Assembly: GCA_963770865.1 (NCBI GenBank)
Contig: CAVYRD010000012.1
Location: 62,001 to 126,000, forward strand
Source: Miltoncostaea sp963770865
GTDB taxonomy: Bacteria > Actinomycetota > Thermoleophilia > Miltoncostaeales > Miltoncostaeaceae
Reading direction: 5' to 3'
Length of the DNA: 64,000 bases
Shown: positions 1-9,669 of the stretch, piece by piece
Position numbering within the stretch: the first letter of the stretch is position 1
Layout: each line of letters opens with the position of its first letter
Translations under genes and position numbers: made by a program
Notes under the pieces: model-generated
What the model was told of the DNA's origin: nothing
Database searches by the model: none
What the model saw: only the letters and a program-made list of their open reading frames with translations

Positions 1-815
1 GCCGCCTCCTCGACGAGCGCCGGCTTGCGGTCGCCCCCGCCCACCAGCACCACGCGCGCCTCGGGCAGGTCGCGCAGGCGGTCGGCGGCGTCGAGCACGG
101 TCTCCAGCGAGCTGTAGGTGCCGTGGGCGCCCACGTACATCGCCACGAAGGCGTCGTCGGCGACGGGTGCGTCGGCCGGCGGGAGCGCGCCGGCGCCGAT
201 CTCCAGGTCCACCCCGTTGGTGATCAGGGCGATCTTCGCCGGGCTCACGCCCTGGTCGATCATCCCGTCGCGGATGCCCTCGGTCAGGGCCACGATGCGG
301 TCGGCCCGGCGGTAGCAGAACGACTCGAGCGCCCGGGCCACGGCGATCGTCTTCGCGTCGCTCACGAGGCCCATCGCGATCGCCGAGTCGGGCCAGAGGT
401 CGCGCACCTCCAGCAGGAACCGCGCCCCGCGGGCCCGCGCCAGGGCGGCCGCCGCCGCGGCCGAGGGAAGGCTGGGCGAGGAGGCCACGACGACGTCGGG
501 GCGCGGGGCGCGGACGCTCGCGATGGCCGACCACCAGGCGAAGGTGCCGTAGTTCGCCACCCGCGAGCGCAGGTCGCGGCCGTAACCGGGGGTGGAGTAG
601 GTGCGCCACACGTCGAGGCCGTCCTCCACCTCGTGGACCATCTTGCGCCCGGCGTAGCGCTCGGGGACGGTCCGCTCCTTGTGCTGCACGTAGCTCGTGA
701 CCACCGTGACCTCGTGACCCGCGCGCGCCAGTGCGCGCGTGTGCTGCCAGTGGCGCACGCCGCCGGGCTGGTCGGCGCTCACGAAGTACTGCGAGACGTA
801 GAGGACGCGGCTCAC
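1..815 (-). CDS. Glycosyltransferase family 4 (WbuB-like), C-terminal half beyond window edge
   Basis: The 271 visible codons form the acceptor half and the beginning of the donor half of a GT-B fold, family 4 glycosyltransferase. Reading starts at GTG 815, which overlaps the upstream stop in a GTGA junction. A VSQYF strand and a PGG loop open the protein. LLEVRDLWPDS lies near residues 134-144 and is typical of the WbuB/WcaI group that adds sugars to lipid-linked surface glycans. An ITNGVD motif marks the start of the donor domain. The frame is intact. It is the most distal visible gene of the polysaccharide operon. Donor and acceptor sugars cannot be told from sequence. Confidence 0.9.
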   Translation of the reverse strand, partial: MSRVLYVSQYFVSADQPGGVRHWQHTRALARAGHEVTVVTSYVQHKERTVPERYAGRKMVHEVEDGLDVWRTYSTPGYGRDLRSRVANYGTFAWWSAIASVRAPRPDVVVASSPSLPSAAAAAALARARGARFLLEVRDLWPDSAIAMGLVSDAKTIAVARALESFCYRRADRIVALTEGIRDGMIDQGVSPAKIALITNGVDLEIGAGALPPADAPVADDAFVAMYVGAHGTYSSLETVLDAADRLRDLPEARVVLVGGGDRKPALVEEA

Positions 816-3166
816 GGCGCGAGGACCCCCGCGTAGAGCGAGGTCAGCGCCCGGGCCTGGACCTCGAAGCCCAGCCCGTCGAGGAACGCCGCGCGGCCCG
901 CGGCGCCCATCCGGGCGGCCTCGTCCCGGTCGCCGAGCAGGCGCTCGAGTGCCGCGGCGTGGGCGGCGGCGTCGGCCGGGGGCACTACCAGGCCGCACCC
1001 GGCGGCGCGGACCATGGCGCCCATGCGCCCGAGGTCGCTGGCCACCACCGGCCGTCCGGCGGCCATCGCCTCTACGAGCTTCGTGGGCACCGCGCGATCG
1101 TAGTTGCCGTGGCGCTGCAGCGGGATCCACGCCACGCGGCAGGCGGCCAGCAGGCCGGGGACCTCGGAGTGGTCCACCACCCCGAGGTGCTCCACGTTCG
1201 CGGGCATCTCGCCGGGGTCGCCGGGGCCGGCGAGCACCAGCCGCGCGCCGGGCGTGCCCACCCGCGGGAAGGCCTCGCGCATCACCTCCAGGCCGCGCAG
1301 CGGGCCGAGGCCGCCGACGTAGAGGGCCACCGGCTCCTCGGGCGGCGGGGCGGGCTCGGGGAACGCGTCGGACCAGGGCGAGTTGGTCACGGCCACGGCG
1401 CGGGCGCCCGAGGCGGCGAAGCGGGCCGCCAGGTCCTCGTTGGCCGTCACCACGCCGTCCAGGCGCCCGGCGGCCCAGCGCTCGGCCCGCTCGACCCCCA
1501 GCGCGAGCGGGCGGCGCAGCGGCGCGGGCAGCCAGCGCTTGGTGCGCGTCGTCTGGCCGAGGTACTCGTGGACGTCGTAGACCACCGGGCTGCCGGTCGT
1601 GCGCGCCAGCCAGAGCGCGGCGGGCAGCAGCTCGGGGTCGTGGACGTGGTAGAGGTCGGCGTCGCGGGCGCGGGCCTCCCGGGCCAGGCGCCAACCGGCG
1701 GCCAGGCGGCCGGCGCGGCGGATCGGCGCCTCCGGCGCGCCCACCCAGGCGTGGGCCCCCGCGCCGGCGGCCGCGCGGGCCTCCTTGTGGAAGATGCGCA
1801 CGTCGCGCGGCCGGTGGACGCTCGTGAGGTGCACCACGCGCCGCCCGTCCAGGCGCGCGCCCGCGGGCGGCGCCGCCGGCGACCCGGCCGGGCCGAGGGT
1901 CGCCCCGCGGGCCGTGAGCTCGTCCAGCAGGTCGCCCCACAGGGGGCCGTAGCCCGGCGCGCGGTCGTCGGCCAGGTAGGTGTTGTGCCACAGCAGGGCC
2001 GCCCGGCCGCCGGCGGCGCGCACGCGCTCGAGCACCCGCAGCGCCCGCTCGCGGGCGCCGGCGGCGTCCAGGCCGAGGCGCGAGTGGAGCGTCGTGTCCA
2101 TCACCGCGAGCGGCAGCAGCGTCAGGCGGGCGGGCCGCTCCTCGCCGACGAGGTAGGGCCGGAAGGGGCGGGCGATGCCGGCCGCGAAGCCGGGCGCCTC
2201 GCTGAAGCCGAGGCTCGAGTCGTACTCCGCCCCGGCCGCCTCCAGCCACCGCACGGTCTCGTGGTAGCGCCAGCGCAGGTAGTGGAAGCGCACGCCGGCC
2301 ACCGGGCCGACCTCGGCCCGCAGGGCGGCCAGCTCCGCCGCCAGGGCCTCCCCGTCCTCGGACGAGGCGAAGGCCGCGTGCAGGCCCACCTCGCCGCCGG
2401 CGGCCCGCACCGCGGCGGCCATCGCCCGGCGCTCGCGCTCGTAGGCGCGGCGCGGCGTGCCGTCGAGTGGATGGGCGTTGCGCCCGATGAGGAACACCGT
2501 GGGCCGGGCGCCGCGCAGCCACGCGGCCTCCAGGAGGTCCGGGACGTTGTCCCAGGGGTCCGGGCCCGTCAGCGCGGCGGCCACCCCGCGCGGGCCGCCG
2601 CGGCGGGCGATGCCGGCCAGGCCCTTGGGCGTGCGGCGCCGGATGCGGTCGATGTCGTGGGTGAGCGCGACGCCCCACCCGGCGGGCTCCGGAATCCCGA
2701 GCTCCCGCCGCAGGGCGGCGATGTAGCCCTCGACGGCCGGCTCCTCGAGGTCGAGGCCCGCGATGCGGCCGAACGCGGAGGCCGCGAGGGGCAGGCGGCC
2801 GAAGCGGTCGCGCTCGGGCACCCGCAGCTCGTCCCAGCGCGCCAGCAGGTAGAAGGCGCTCGCCACGATGTCGCCGGGGATCGGGCCGTCGGGCTGGATC
2901 GGCGGGAACAGCAGCGTGAGGCCGGCCGCCCGGTGCACGGCGGAGGCGGGGAAGGCGTCGGCGCCCTCGAAGAAGGCCTGCGCGGCGTCGTCCATCGGGA
3001 TCCAGACGCCCTCCGGGGGCCGCGCCGGCGCGTAGACCAGGTCGGCCGGGCCGCCCACGTGCACGGGCCTCGCGCCGAGGGCCTCGGCCAGCGTGTCCAG
3101 CACCCAGCGGGCGCGCGGCGCGAAGACCGGGCGCACCCCCTGGGTGCGGATGCGCAGCTCAGCCAC
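812..3166 (-). CDS. Polysaccharide deacetylase - glycosyltransferase family 4 fusion protein
   Basis: A 784-residue protein combining two modules usually encoded separately. Residues 1-160 resemble the domain that precedes NodB-like deacetylases. THDID at 169-173 and GLHAAF at 261-266 belong to a polysaccharide-deacetylase fold ending near residue 415. An Ala/Pro/Gly linker (about 421-440) leads to a full GT-B glycosyltransferase that opens with VVHLTSVH at 444-451 and ends with an E-containing PTKLVEAMAAGRPVV donor motif. The start is GTG 3166, inside an 8-base overlap with the ATP-grasp gene. The NodB metal site is not fully recognisable (THDID rather than TFDDG), so deacetylation is uncertain. 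The fusion suggests one enzyme both trims and extends the same glycan. Confidence 0.85.
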   Translation of the reverse strand: MAELRIRTQGVRPVFAPRARWVLDTLAEALGARPVHVGGPADLVYAPARPPEGVWIPMDDAAQAFFEGADAFPASAVHRAAGLTLLFPPIQPDGPIPGDIVASAFYLLARWDELRVPERDRFGRLPLAASAFGRIAGLDLEEPAVEGYIAALRRELGIPEPAGWGVALTHDIDRIRRRTPKGLAGIARRGGPRGVAAALTGPDPWDNVPDLLEAAWLRGARPTVFLIGRNAHPLDGTPRRAYERERRAMAAAVRAAGGEVGLHAAFASSEDGEALAAELAALRAEVGPVAGVRFHYLRWRYHETVRWLEAAGAEYDSSLGFSEAPGFAAGIARPFRPYLVGEERPARLTLLPLAVMDTTLHSRLGLDAAGARERALRVLERVRAAGGRAALLWHNTYLADDRAPGYGPLWGDLLDELTARGATLGPAGSPAAPPAGARLDGRRVVHLTSVHRPRDVRIFHKEARAAAGAGAHAWVGAPEAPIRRAGRLAAGWRLAREARARDADLYHVHDPELLPAALWLARTTGSPVVYDVHEYLGQTTRTKRWLPAPLRRPLALGVERAERWAAGRLDGVVTANEDLAARFAASGARAVAVTNSPWSDAFPEPAPPPEEPVALYVGGLGPLRGLEVMREAFPRVGTPGARLVLAGPGDPGEMPANVEHLGVVDHSEVPGLLAACRVAWIPLQRHGNYDRAVPTKLVEAMAAGRPVVASDLGRMGAMVRAAGCGLVVPPADAAAHAAALERLLGDRDEAARMGAAGRAAFLDGLGFEVQARALTSLYAGVLAP

Positions 3167-4344
3167 GCCGCAGCCTCCGGGCCCCTGCGCGCACATTGCG
3201 CCCGTAGAGGGCCAGGGCCGGCCGCGGGTCGCGCGGGTCGAGGACGCCGTCGACCACCGGCGGGCGCAGCGTGGCGGCGAAGGCGCGGGCGGTCCACTCC
3301 CCGCGGCGGATCTCGCGCACGCTGCCGGCGAGGTGCTTCGTCGCGAGGATCCAGCGCAGGCCGCTGCGGTGGCCGGGCGGCAGGGTCTCGGGCCGCCCGA
3401 TCGCGTCGGCCCAGGCGATGTAGGGCAGGTTGACGCCGCTGTTGGTCGCAAGGCCGACCCAGAGCCAGGAGCGCGGGTTGACCTCGATCAGGTAGTCGCG
3501 ACCGTCGCGGCGGTCGCGCTTGGTCTCCACCTGCGAGATGCCGTGGAAGCCCAGGGCGTCGAGCAGCGCGTGCCCGCGGGCGGCGTAGTCGGCGTCCCAG
3601 TGGCTCTCGGCCGCCCGGGCGGTGCCGAAGCGCGGCGGCCACTGGCGCAGCTTGCGGCCGGTGAACGAGGCCAGGGGGCGCCCCTGCGCGTCGCGGTAGC
3701 TGCCGAGCGTCCAGAGCTGGTCGTCGCCGCCCGGGATCACCTCGGAGATCTGGGGGCGGTACTCGGCGGCGAGCTCCCACTGGCGCCGCAGCTCCTCCCG
3801 GTCGGCGGCCTCCAGCACCTGGGCGCGGAAGCGGCGGCGGAACTCCGGCGAGTAGCGCGGCTTCAGGATCACCGGGAAGCGCAGGTCCCGCGCCAGGGCC
3901 ACGACGTCGGCGCCGTCCTCCGGCGTCACCGTGGCCGGCACGGGGAAGCCGATGCGGCGGGCGGTCTCGTGCTGGTGCCCCTTGTCGATGAGGGCGCTCA
4001 TCGTGGCCCACGGGCTCCACGGGCGGCGCAGGAGGGCGTCGATCTCCGCCTCGTGGGGGCCGATCGTCGCCACCGCCTCGTCGTGGGTCGGCGAACAGGA
4101 CCCCGCCGCCCTCGGCGCGCGCCAGGGCGGTGAGGTCGGCGAGGAAGCGCTCGGGCTCGGCGAGCGGGTCGGCCATGCGGCCGGGCGTGGCGTAGCGGGA
4201 CAGCAGGCCGAGCGCGCGCGGGTCGTGGTCGCACGCGATCACCCGCACGCCCGCGCGGGCCAGGCTGCGGATGATGCCGAGGGCGTTGGGGCCCGACGCC
4301 TGGAGCACGATCGCCGGCGGGTCGCCGGCGTGCGCGCCGCTCAC
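3159..4344 (-). CDS. ATP-grasp family ligase, one frame shift
   Basis: An ATP-grasp carboxylate-amine or carboxylate-thiol ligase of about 394 residues, of the type found in capsule and exopolysaccharide clusters. The N-terminal Rossmann-like part (ASGPNALGIIRSLARAG) reads from GTG 4344, which overlaps the glycosyltransferase stop below it. The ATP-binding part includes FPVILKPRYSP and the metal-binding ETKRDRRDG...LIEVNPRSWLW. One extra base near 4090-4095 breaks the frame between GVLF and THDEAVATIGP. The length of 1186 bases is 1 modulo 3, as a single insertion requires. The product may amidate a sugar acid or attach an amino acid to the glycan, but the substrate is unknown. Probably functional in the cell if the extra base is a read error. 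Confidence 0.8.
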
Positions 4345-5526
4345 GCGGTCAGCTCCTCGTAGACGCCGGTCATCGTGCGGGCGTTGGCCTCCCACGTGTA
4401 CTCCGCGCGGCCGATCCGCAGGGCGGCCTCGCCCATGGCGGGCGGCGAGCGCGGGGTCGTCGAGGATCCGCGCGAGCGCCGCGGCCAGCGCGCCGGGCGT
4501 CGCTCGGCGGCACCAGGATGCCGGTCTCGCCGTCGCGGACGATCTCGGGCGTGCCGTCGACCGCCGTGGCCACCACCGGGCGGCCGCAGTTCATCGCCTC
4601 GCAGACCACGGTCGGGCAGCCCCTCGCTGAGCGACGGCAGCACGAAGAGGTCGCCCGCGGCCATCCACCAGCCCACCTCGTCGTGGGCCACCTTGCCCAC
4701 GAAGCGCACGCGGTCGCCCACGCCCAGCTCGGCGGCCCGCCGCTCGAGGCCCTCGCGCATCTCGCCGATGCCGGCGGCCACCAGGAGCGGCGCCCCTCCG
4801 GGCCGGCGGCCGAGGATGCCCATCGCCTCGATCAGCGTGTCCACGCCCTTGCGCGGCACCAGCTTGCCCACGAAGGAGATCACGGGGCCGTCGTCCGGCA
4901 CGCCCAGGCGGGCCCGCGCCTCCGCGGCCGCGCGCGGCTGGAAGACCCGCGTGTCGGCGCCGTTCGGAACCGTCCGCACCGGCCGCCTCGGGGTGCCGAG
5001 GGCCGCCGCCGCGTCGCCGATCGCGACGCTGACGGCGCAGACCTGGTCGATCTCCTCGCACGGCCTCGCGCACCCGGTCGGCGCTGCGCGGGCCCTGCGC
5101 GGGCACGTCGAGCACGTCGGCGCGGTGCGCCGTCGCCGTCACCGGCACGCCCAGCTCGGCGCCGACCCGCGCGGCCGCCCAGCCGTCGGGCACGAGCATG
5201 TGGGCGTGGATCACGTCGAACGGCCAGCGCCGGTGCACCGCCCGCAGCGGCCGCGCGATGGCGAGGCGCATCGCGTCGGCGTTGCGGTGGCCCAGCCGCC
5301 CGCCGGGCAGCGTCAGCTTGCGCGGGTAGAGCACCGGCACGCCGTCGAAGACGTCCACGCCGGGCACGTCGTGGAACGCCTTCCAGCGCGGCAGGAGCGG
5401 CGGCGCGAAGCCCTTGGGCGACACGACGCGCACGTCGTGCCCGAGGTCGACGAGCGCCCGCACCTGCTCGTGGACGAAGATCCCGGCGGTCCAGTTGACC
5501 GCGCTGGGATACATGTGGCTGAGCAT
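4341..5526 (-). CDS. Glycosyltransferase family 4, four frame shifts
   Basis: A family 4 glycosyltransferase of about 394 residues. The acceptor half starts at ATG 5526 (MLSHMYPSAVNWTAGIFV), whose A is the last base of the preceding TGA. The donor half includes TVPNGADTRVF, FVGKLVPRKGVDTLIEAM, LPSLSEGLP and CEAMNCGRPVVATAVDGTPE. The frame changes at about 5063, 4618, 4502 and 4442, each time by one extra base, and the 1186-base length (1 modulo 3) agrees with four insertions. Joining the frames gives every conserved block in the expected order. The breaks are therefore more likely consensus errors than pseudogene decay. It belongs to the polysaccharide operon; sugar specificity is unknown. 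Confidence 0.8.
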
Positions 5527-7001
5527 CAGGACGCGGACGGCGCGACCTCCCCGGGTCGCCCGACGCGGCGGTCCAGCACCAGGGCGCCCATGCCCAGGCC
5601 GAAGACGATCCACATCGGCGTGAAGTGGATGGCCGTGGACGGGCCGACGCTGCCGATGATCCAGCCGACCAGCGCCAGGGCGCCCGCGAGGGTCATGTAG
5701 CGCACGAGCGGGTCGGCGGTGCGCCGCGACGCGCGCGCCTGGCGGCGCAGCAGCGTCAGGAAGAACACGAGGTAGAGGGCGAGGCCGACGACCCCGCCGT
5801 CCACCAGCACCTCCAGCCACCAGTTGTGGAGGTTGGCGACGCCGGGGAAGTCCACGAGCGTGCGCACGTGCGACTCGGCGTTGCCGGCGCCGACGCCCAG
5901 GCCGTTGGTCTCGTTGACCAGCGAGAGCCCGTCCCCCAGGAGGGCGCCGCGGACGCCTCCGGAGCCCTGGTTGCTCTGCACCTGGGTCGCCAGCACGTTG
6001 AAGTCGAGCTTGGTGACGGTCCGCTGGTCGAGCTTGACCGGCCCGCTTCCGCGCACGATCGGCACCACCAGGATCACGGCCAGCGCCGCGATGACGCCCG
6101 CCACCAGCAGCCGACCGCGCGAGGCGCGATCGAGCCCGACGAGCAGCAGCAGGCCGATCACCACCAGGCCGGCGGAGAGCAGGCCGCTCTTGGAGCCCGC
6201 GAGCAGGATGAAGACCAGCGCGATGCCCGCCCCGGCGAACCCGAGCGCCCGCAGCCGCACGTCGCGGTACACGACCGGCAGCACCGCGAAGTAGGGCAGG
6301 CTCAGGCTGAGGAAGGTGGCGAAGTTGTTCTGGTTGCCGAACAGGGAACCCACGCCGATCAGCCCGCCGCGGTTCTCGTTGCCGGCTCGGAAGCTCGGCA
6401 GGTGCAGGCCGGTCGCGACCTCGGCCATCGCGATCAGAACCGCGAGCCCGAAGCCGGCGGCCAGCGACCACAGCAGGATGCGGGCACGCCGCGGGCTGCG
6501 GCAGAGCAGGGCGACGCCGATCGCGAGGCCGGCCATCATCGCCATGAAGCTCGTCCAGCGGACGGCGGCCAGGAGGTCCTCGGACCAGCCGATCGACAGG
6601 GCCATCCACAGGAACCAGACGCCGAGGATGCCGGCCGGCCGCGGCAGCCCGGCGGGCAGCGCCAGGCGGCCGTCCATCAGCAGGTAGCCGACCAGCCCCA
6701 CGCCGAGCAGCACGATGAGGATGCGGAACAGGAACACGCCCGGCGCCGGGGGCGCGGCGAGGTTCGGGCCCGCGATCGCCGCCAGGACGGTGAGAACCAT
6801 CAGGGCTGGCGCCATGCGGCGCACGGGCACGTCCCGGATCAGGGTCACCAGCAGCACGACCAGCGCCAGGCCGAGCCCTGCCAGCGGCTGCCAGACGGCG
6901 AGCGCGCCGGCCAGGACCGTGCCCACGAGGATCGCCGCCACCATCGGGGGCGGGGCCGTCCGGCCCTGCCGGGGCCGGCCCGCGGTTTCGATCGTCGGCA
7001 T
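5526..7001 (-). CDS. O-antigen ligase/polymerase-like membrane protein
   Basis: A 491-residue polytopic membrane protein with about 11-12 hydrophobic segments, starting at ATG 7001. The large loop between residues about 300 and 400 ends with NLHNWWLEVLVDGGVVGLALY, where the HNxxLE/HNWWLEVL pattern is the hallmark of the Wzy_C/RfaL-WaaL family. Such proteins polymerise lipid-linked repeat units or transfer finished glycan to its acceptor at the outer face of the membrane. Frame and codon use are clean. A 47-base gap separates it from the upstream glycosyltransferase, the longest gap in this operon. Whether it acts as polymerase or ligase cannot be decided. Confidence 0.85.
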   Translation of the reverse strand: MPTIETAGRPRQGRTAPPPMVAAILVGTVLAGALAVWQPLAGLGLALVVLLVTLIRDVPVRRMAPALMVLTVLAAIAGPNLAAPPAPGVFLFRILIVLLGVGLVGYLLMDGRLALPAGLPRPAGILGVWFLWMALSIGWSEDLLAAVRWTSFMAMMAGLAIGVALLCRSPRRARILLWSLAAGFGLAVLIAMAEVATGLHLPSFRAGNENRGGLIGVGSLFGNQNNFATFLSLSLPYFAVLPVVYRDVRLRALGFAGAGIALVFILLAGSKSGLLSAGLVVIGLLLLVGLDRASRGRLLVAGVIAALAVILVVPIVRGSGPVKLDQRTVTKLDFNVLATQVQSNQGSGGVRGALLGDGLSLVNETNGLGVGAGNAESHVRTLVDFPGVANLHNWWLEVLVDGGVVGLALYLVFFLTLLRRQARASRRTADPLVRYMTLAGALALVGWIIGSVGPSTAIHFTPMWIVFGLGMGALVLDRRVGRPGEVAPSAS

Positions 7002-7048
7002 CGGCGGCGGAGAGTAGCGCAGCGCGGAGCGCCGCCCGGCGGCGCGCG

Positions 7049-8122
7049 TCAGGCCCGTCCGGCGGCCCGCTCCAGGATCTCGGCCACCTTGGCCGCCTGC
7101 ACGTCGACGCCGTGCGGCTCGGCCGCGGCGCGGCAGGCCTCCGGAGACGGCGGGTCGGCGAGCACGGCGAGCACGGCCGCCGCGATCGCCCCCGGGTCGC
7201 GCGGGTCCACGATGCGCCCGGCCTCCGGCGCGGGCACCACCTCGCGCGTGCCCCCGACGGACGTCGCCACCACCGGGCGGCCCCCGGCCAGGGCCTCCAG
7301 CGCGACGATGCCGAGCGGCTCCACGCGGCTCACCAGCGCCAGGAGGTCGCACGCGGCCACCCAGTCGGCCACCCGCTCGTGCGGCAGCGCGCCGACCCGG
7401 ATCACCCCGTCGGCCACGCCGAGCGCGCGCGCGCCGGCGTTGACCGCTGCGGCGAGCGGCCCGTCTCCCACGAACACCAGCCGGGTGCCCGGCCGCGCAG
7501 CGCGGACCCGCGCGAACGCCTGCAGCAGCCCGAGAGGGTTCTTGCGGTCGGTGAGGCCGCCGACGGCCAGCAGCAGCGGATCGCGGGCCGGCAGGCCGAG
7601 GCGCTCGCGCGCCGCGCCGCGGTCGCCGGGCCGGAAGCGGGCCAGGTCGACGCCCATGTTCACGACGTGGACCGGCGGCAGGTCGAGGCCGGACCCGCGC
7701 AGCCCGGCGGCGAGATGCTCGCTCACGGCGATCACGGCGCCCGCCCCCTTCAGGGCGCCCGCCGTCGCCCGGCGCAGCGCCCGGCGCTCCAGGTTGCGGA
7801 CGTCCTGGCCGTGGGCCGTCACGACGTAGGGGACGCGGCCCCTGCGGGCCGCCACGGCCGCCGCCGCGGCGGTCGGGAACAGGTAGTGCGCGTAGATCAC
7901 GTCCGCCCGGCGGGCGTGGCGCACGGCCCGCCCCGTCAGCCGGGCGTACTTGGCCGGCGTGCGAAGGAGGCCGCCGCCGCGGCGCTCGATCGCCACGGGG
8001 TCGACCGTCATCCCCCGGCGCGTCAGGGCCCCGCACATGTCCGCCACGAAGGAGCCGAAGTCCGGATCGGCCGGCCCCGGCCACATGTTGCTCAGGCAGA
8101 GCACGCGCAGGGGGGCGCTCAC
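7049..8122 (-). CDS. Glycosyltransferase family 4
   Basis: A complete 357-residue GT-B glycosyltransferase. The start is GTG 8122, overlapping the upstream stop as GTGA. The N-terminal domain has CLSNMWPGPADPDFGSFV and VVTAHGQDV. The C-terminal domain has NMGVDLARFRPGD, AVGGLTDRKNPLGLLQAF, VFVGDGPL and SRVEPLGIVALEALAGGRPVVAT, which holds the E-x7-E donor-binding pattern. All features fit family 4 retaining transferases that use nucleotide sugars in the cytoplasm. It lies between two O-antigen-ligase-like genes, so it probably builds the repeat unit they process. No frame problem. Confidence 0.9.
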   Translation of the reverse strand: MSAPLRVLCLSNMWPGPADPDFGSFVADMCGALTRRGMTVDPVAIERRGGGLLRTPAKYARLTGRAVRHARRADVIYAHYLFPTAAAAAVAARRGRVPYVVTAHGQDVRNLERRALRRATAGALKGAGAVIAVSEHLAAGLRGSGLDLPPVHVVNMGVDLARFRPGDRGAARERLGLPARDPLLLAVGGLTDRKNPLGLLQAFARVRAARPGTRLVFVGDGPLAAAVNAGARALGVADGVIRVGALPHERVADWVAACDLLALVSRVEPLGIVALEALAGGRPVVATSVGGTREVVPAPEAGRIVDPRDPGAIAAAVLAVLADPPSPEACRAAAEPHGVDVQAAKVAEILERAAGRA

Positions 8123-9669
8123 GTCGCGGCCGCCTCCTGCGGCACCGGCTCCGGCTCCGGCACCGGCTCGGGGGCGGCGAGCCTCGCGATCGCGACGGCC
8201 GCCGCCGCGGCGATCCACAGGAACGGGTCCTCGAAGAGTGCCGCGTACAGCAGGCTGTGCAGGGCGATCCCGGCGAGGATCGCCGCGAGCGTCCACCGCG
8301 CCCACCCGAGGTCGCCCTGGCGCTTCGACCCGCGCGCCACCGCCCAGCCGGTGCCTCCGATCAGCGCCAGGAACAGCGCGAACCCGACCACGCCGCCCTC
8401 GCTGAGCACCGTGATCGGGCTGTTGTGGGAGATCACGACGCGCACGCGCCGCTGCTCGACCGGCGTCAGCGTCTCCTCGAACCGCTTCTGGAAGCCGCCG
8501 AGGCCGGCGCCCGCGACCGGGCGCTCGCGCCAGATGGTGAGCCCGCCCTTCATCAGGTCGAACCGGCCCTCGCTGACGCGCTCCAGGCGGTGGGAGCTGG
8601 TGAGGGCGTGCCGCACGTTGGAGCTGGTGGCGTAGGCGGCGCCCCCGGCCACCACGAGCAGCGCCACCCCGGTGATGAGCGCGCGCTTCGCCCCGATGGC
8701 GCGGACGGCGAGCATCACGACGCCCAGCATCAGCATCAGGGCGCTCGAGCGCGAGAACGTGACCGCGAGCGCGCCCGTCATCACGATGGTGGCGACGGCG
8801 AGGCCGACGAGCTCGCGCGGCCGGGTGCGCACCCACGCCAGCGCGAGGCACGTGAGGATGCCCATGACGACGTACCGGCCCAGGATGTTGGGGTCGTAGA
8901 AGATCCCGTTGACCCGGAAGAAGCGGCCGTAGACGTTGGCCGCCTTCAGGGTCCCGTTCCACCAGATCTCGTGGGTCGCGTACTGGTAGAGGCCGACCAG
9001 GCCGGCGATCGTGCCGCCGAGCACCGTGGTCACGGCCAGCGCGCCGAGCGCCCTGGCGTACGGCCACCAGGCGACGACCAGCACGAACAGCACGAGGAAC
9101 GGGATGTAGAAGAAGGCGGCCTTCTTCGCCGCCTCAGTGGGGTCGGCCGACCAGAGGGTCGAGACCAGCAGGAACGCGGTGAACGCGGCCAGTGGCAGCG
9201 TCAGCGCGGGCGGCGCCTCGCCGGCCGGCTCGGGCAGGCGGCCGCGGGCGCGGCCCCAGATCCAGGCCAGCAGGCCCAGGCCGATGACCGCGTAGAGCGG
9301 CACCAGCAGGTTGGCGTCCTGGCCCCCGATCGTCACCGGGATGCGGATCGGCGCGGCGACGCCGAGCAGCACGAACCAGACCGTGGGCCGGGCCAGGAGG
9401 AGGCGCACGAGCACGACCACCGCGACGATCGCCACGACCAGCGCGACCAGCGCGGCGACGGCGGTGGCGGGCGAGGAAAGCCGGTCCCATCCGCTGCTCC
9501 ACGACCCGTCGGGCACCAGGGTGCCGAGCAGGATGGCCCACGACGCCACGACCACGGCCATCGCCCCGGCGCGCTGGGCCTCGGAGCGGAGCGTGGGGAG
9601 CGGGGCGATGAGGCCGACGGCGCCGGCCGCCGCCGCGACGGCCGCCACGTTGCGGACGGCCTCGCTCAC
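8119..9669 (-). CDS. O-antigen ligase family membrane protein (second copy)
   Basis: A 516-residue membrane protein with 11-12 predicted spans, starting at GTG 9669 in a GTGA overlap. The central loop carries NGIFYDPNILGRYVVMG, and later RERPVAGAGLGGFQKRF and VVISHNSPITVLSEGGVVGF. The G-x-G followed by SHNxxxxxxxExG is the Wzy_C (PF04932) signature. The C-terminal tail is a Pro/Glu repeat (EPVPEPEPVPQE). Two such genes in one operon suggest division of labour, for example one polymerising and one attaching the polysaccharide. It differs strongly in sequence from the gene at 5526-7001, so it is not a recent duplication. Confidence 0.85.
   Translation of the reverse strand: MSEAVRNVAAVAAAAGAVGLIAPLPTLRSEAQRAGAMAVVVASWAILLGTLVPDGSWSSGWDRLSSPATAVAALVALVVAIVAVVVLVRLLLARPTVWFVLLGVAAPIRIPVTIGGQDANLLVPLYAVIGLGLLAWIWGRARGRLPEPAGEAPPALTLPLAAFTAFLLVSTLWSADPTEAAKKAAFFYIPFLVLFVLVVAWWPYARALGALAVTTVLGGTIAGLVGLYQYATHEIWWNGTLKAANVYGRFFRVNGIFYDPNILGRYVVMGILTCLALAWVRTRPRELVGLAVATIVMTGALAVTFSRSSALMLMLGVVMLAVRAIGAKRALITGVALLVVAGGAAYATSSNVRHALTSSHRLERVSEGRFDLMKGGLTIWRERPVAGAGLGGFQKRFEETLTPVEQRRVRVVISHNSPITVLSEGGVVGFALFLALIGGTGWAVARGSKRQGDLGWARWTLAAILAGIALHSLLYAALFEDPFLWIAAAAAVAIARLAAPEPVPEPEPVPQEAAAT

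Noticed and set aside
731..3433. Long open frame of 900 codons on the plus strand
   Set aside because: It is antisense to the deacetylase-glycosyltransferase gene. The product is Arg/Ala/Gly-rich without any fold, as expected when GC-rich codons remove stops from the opposite strand.
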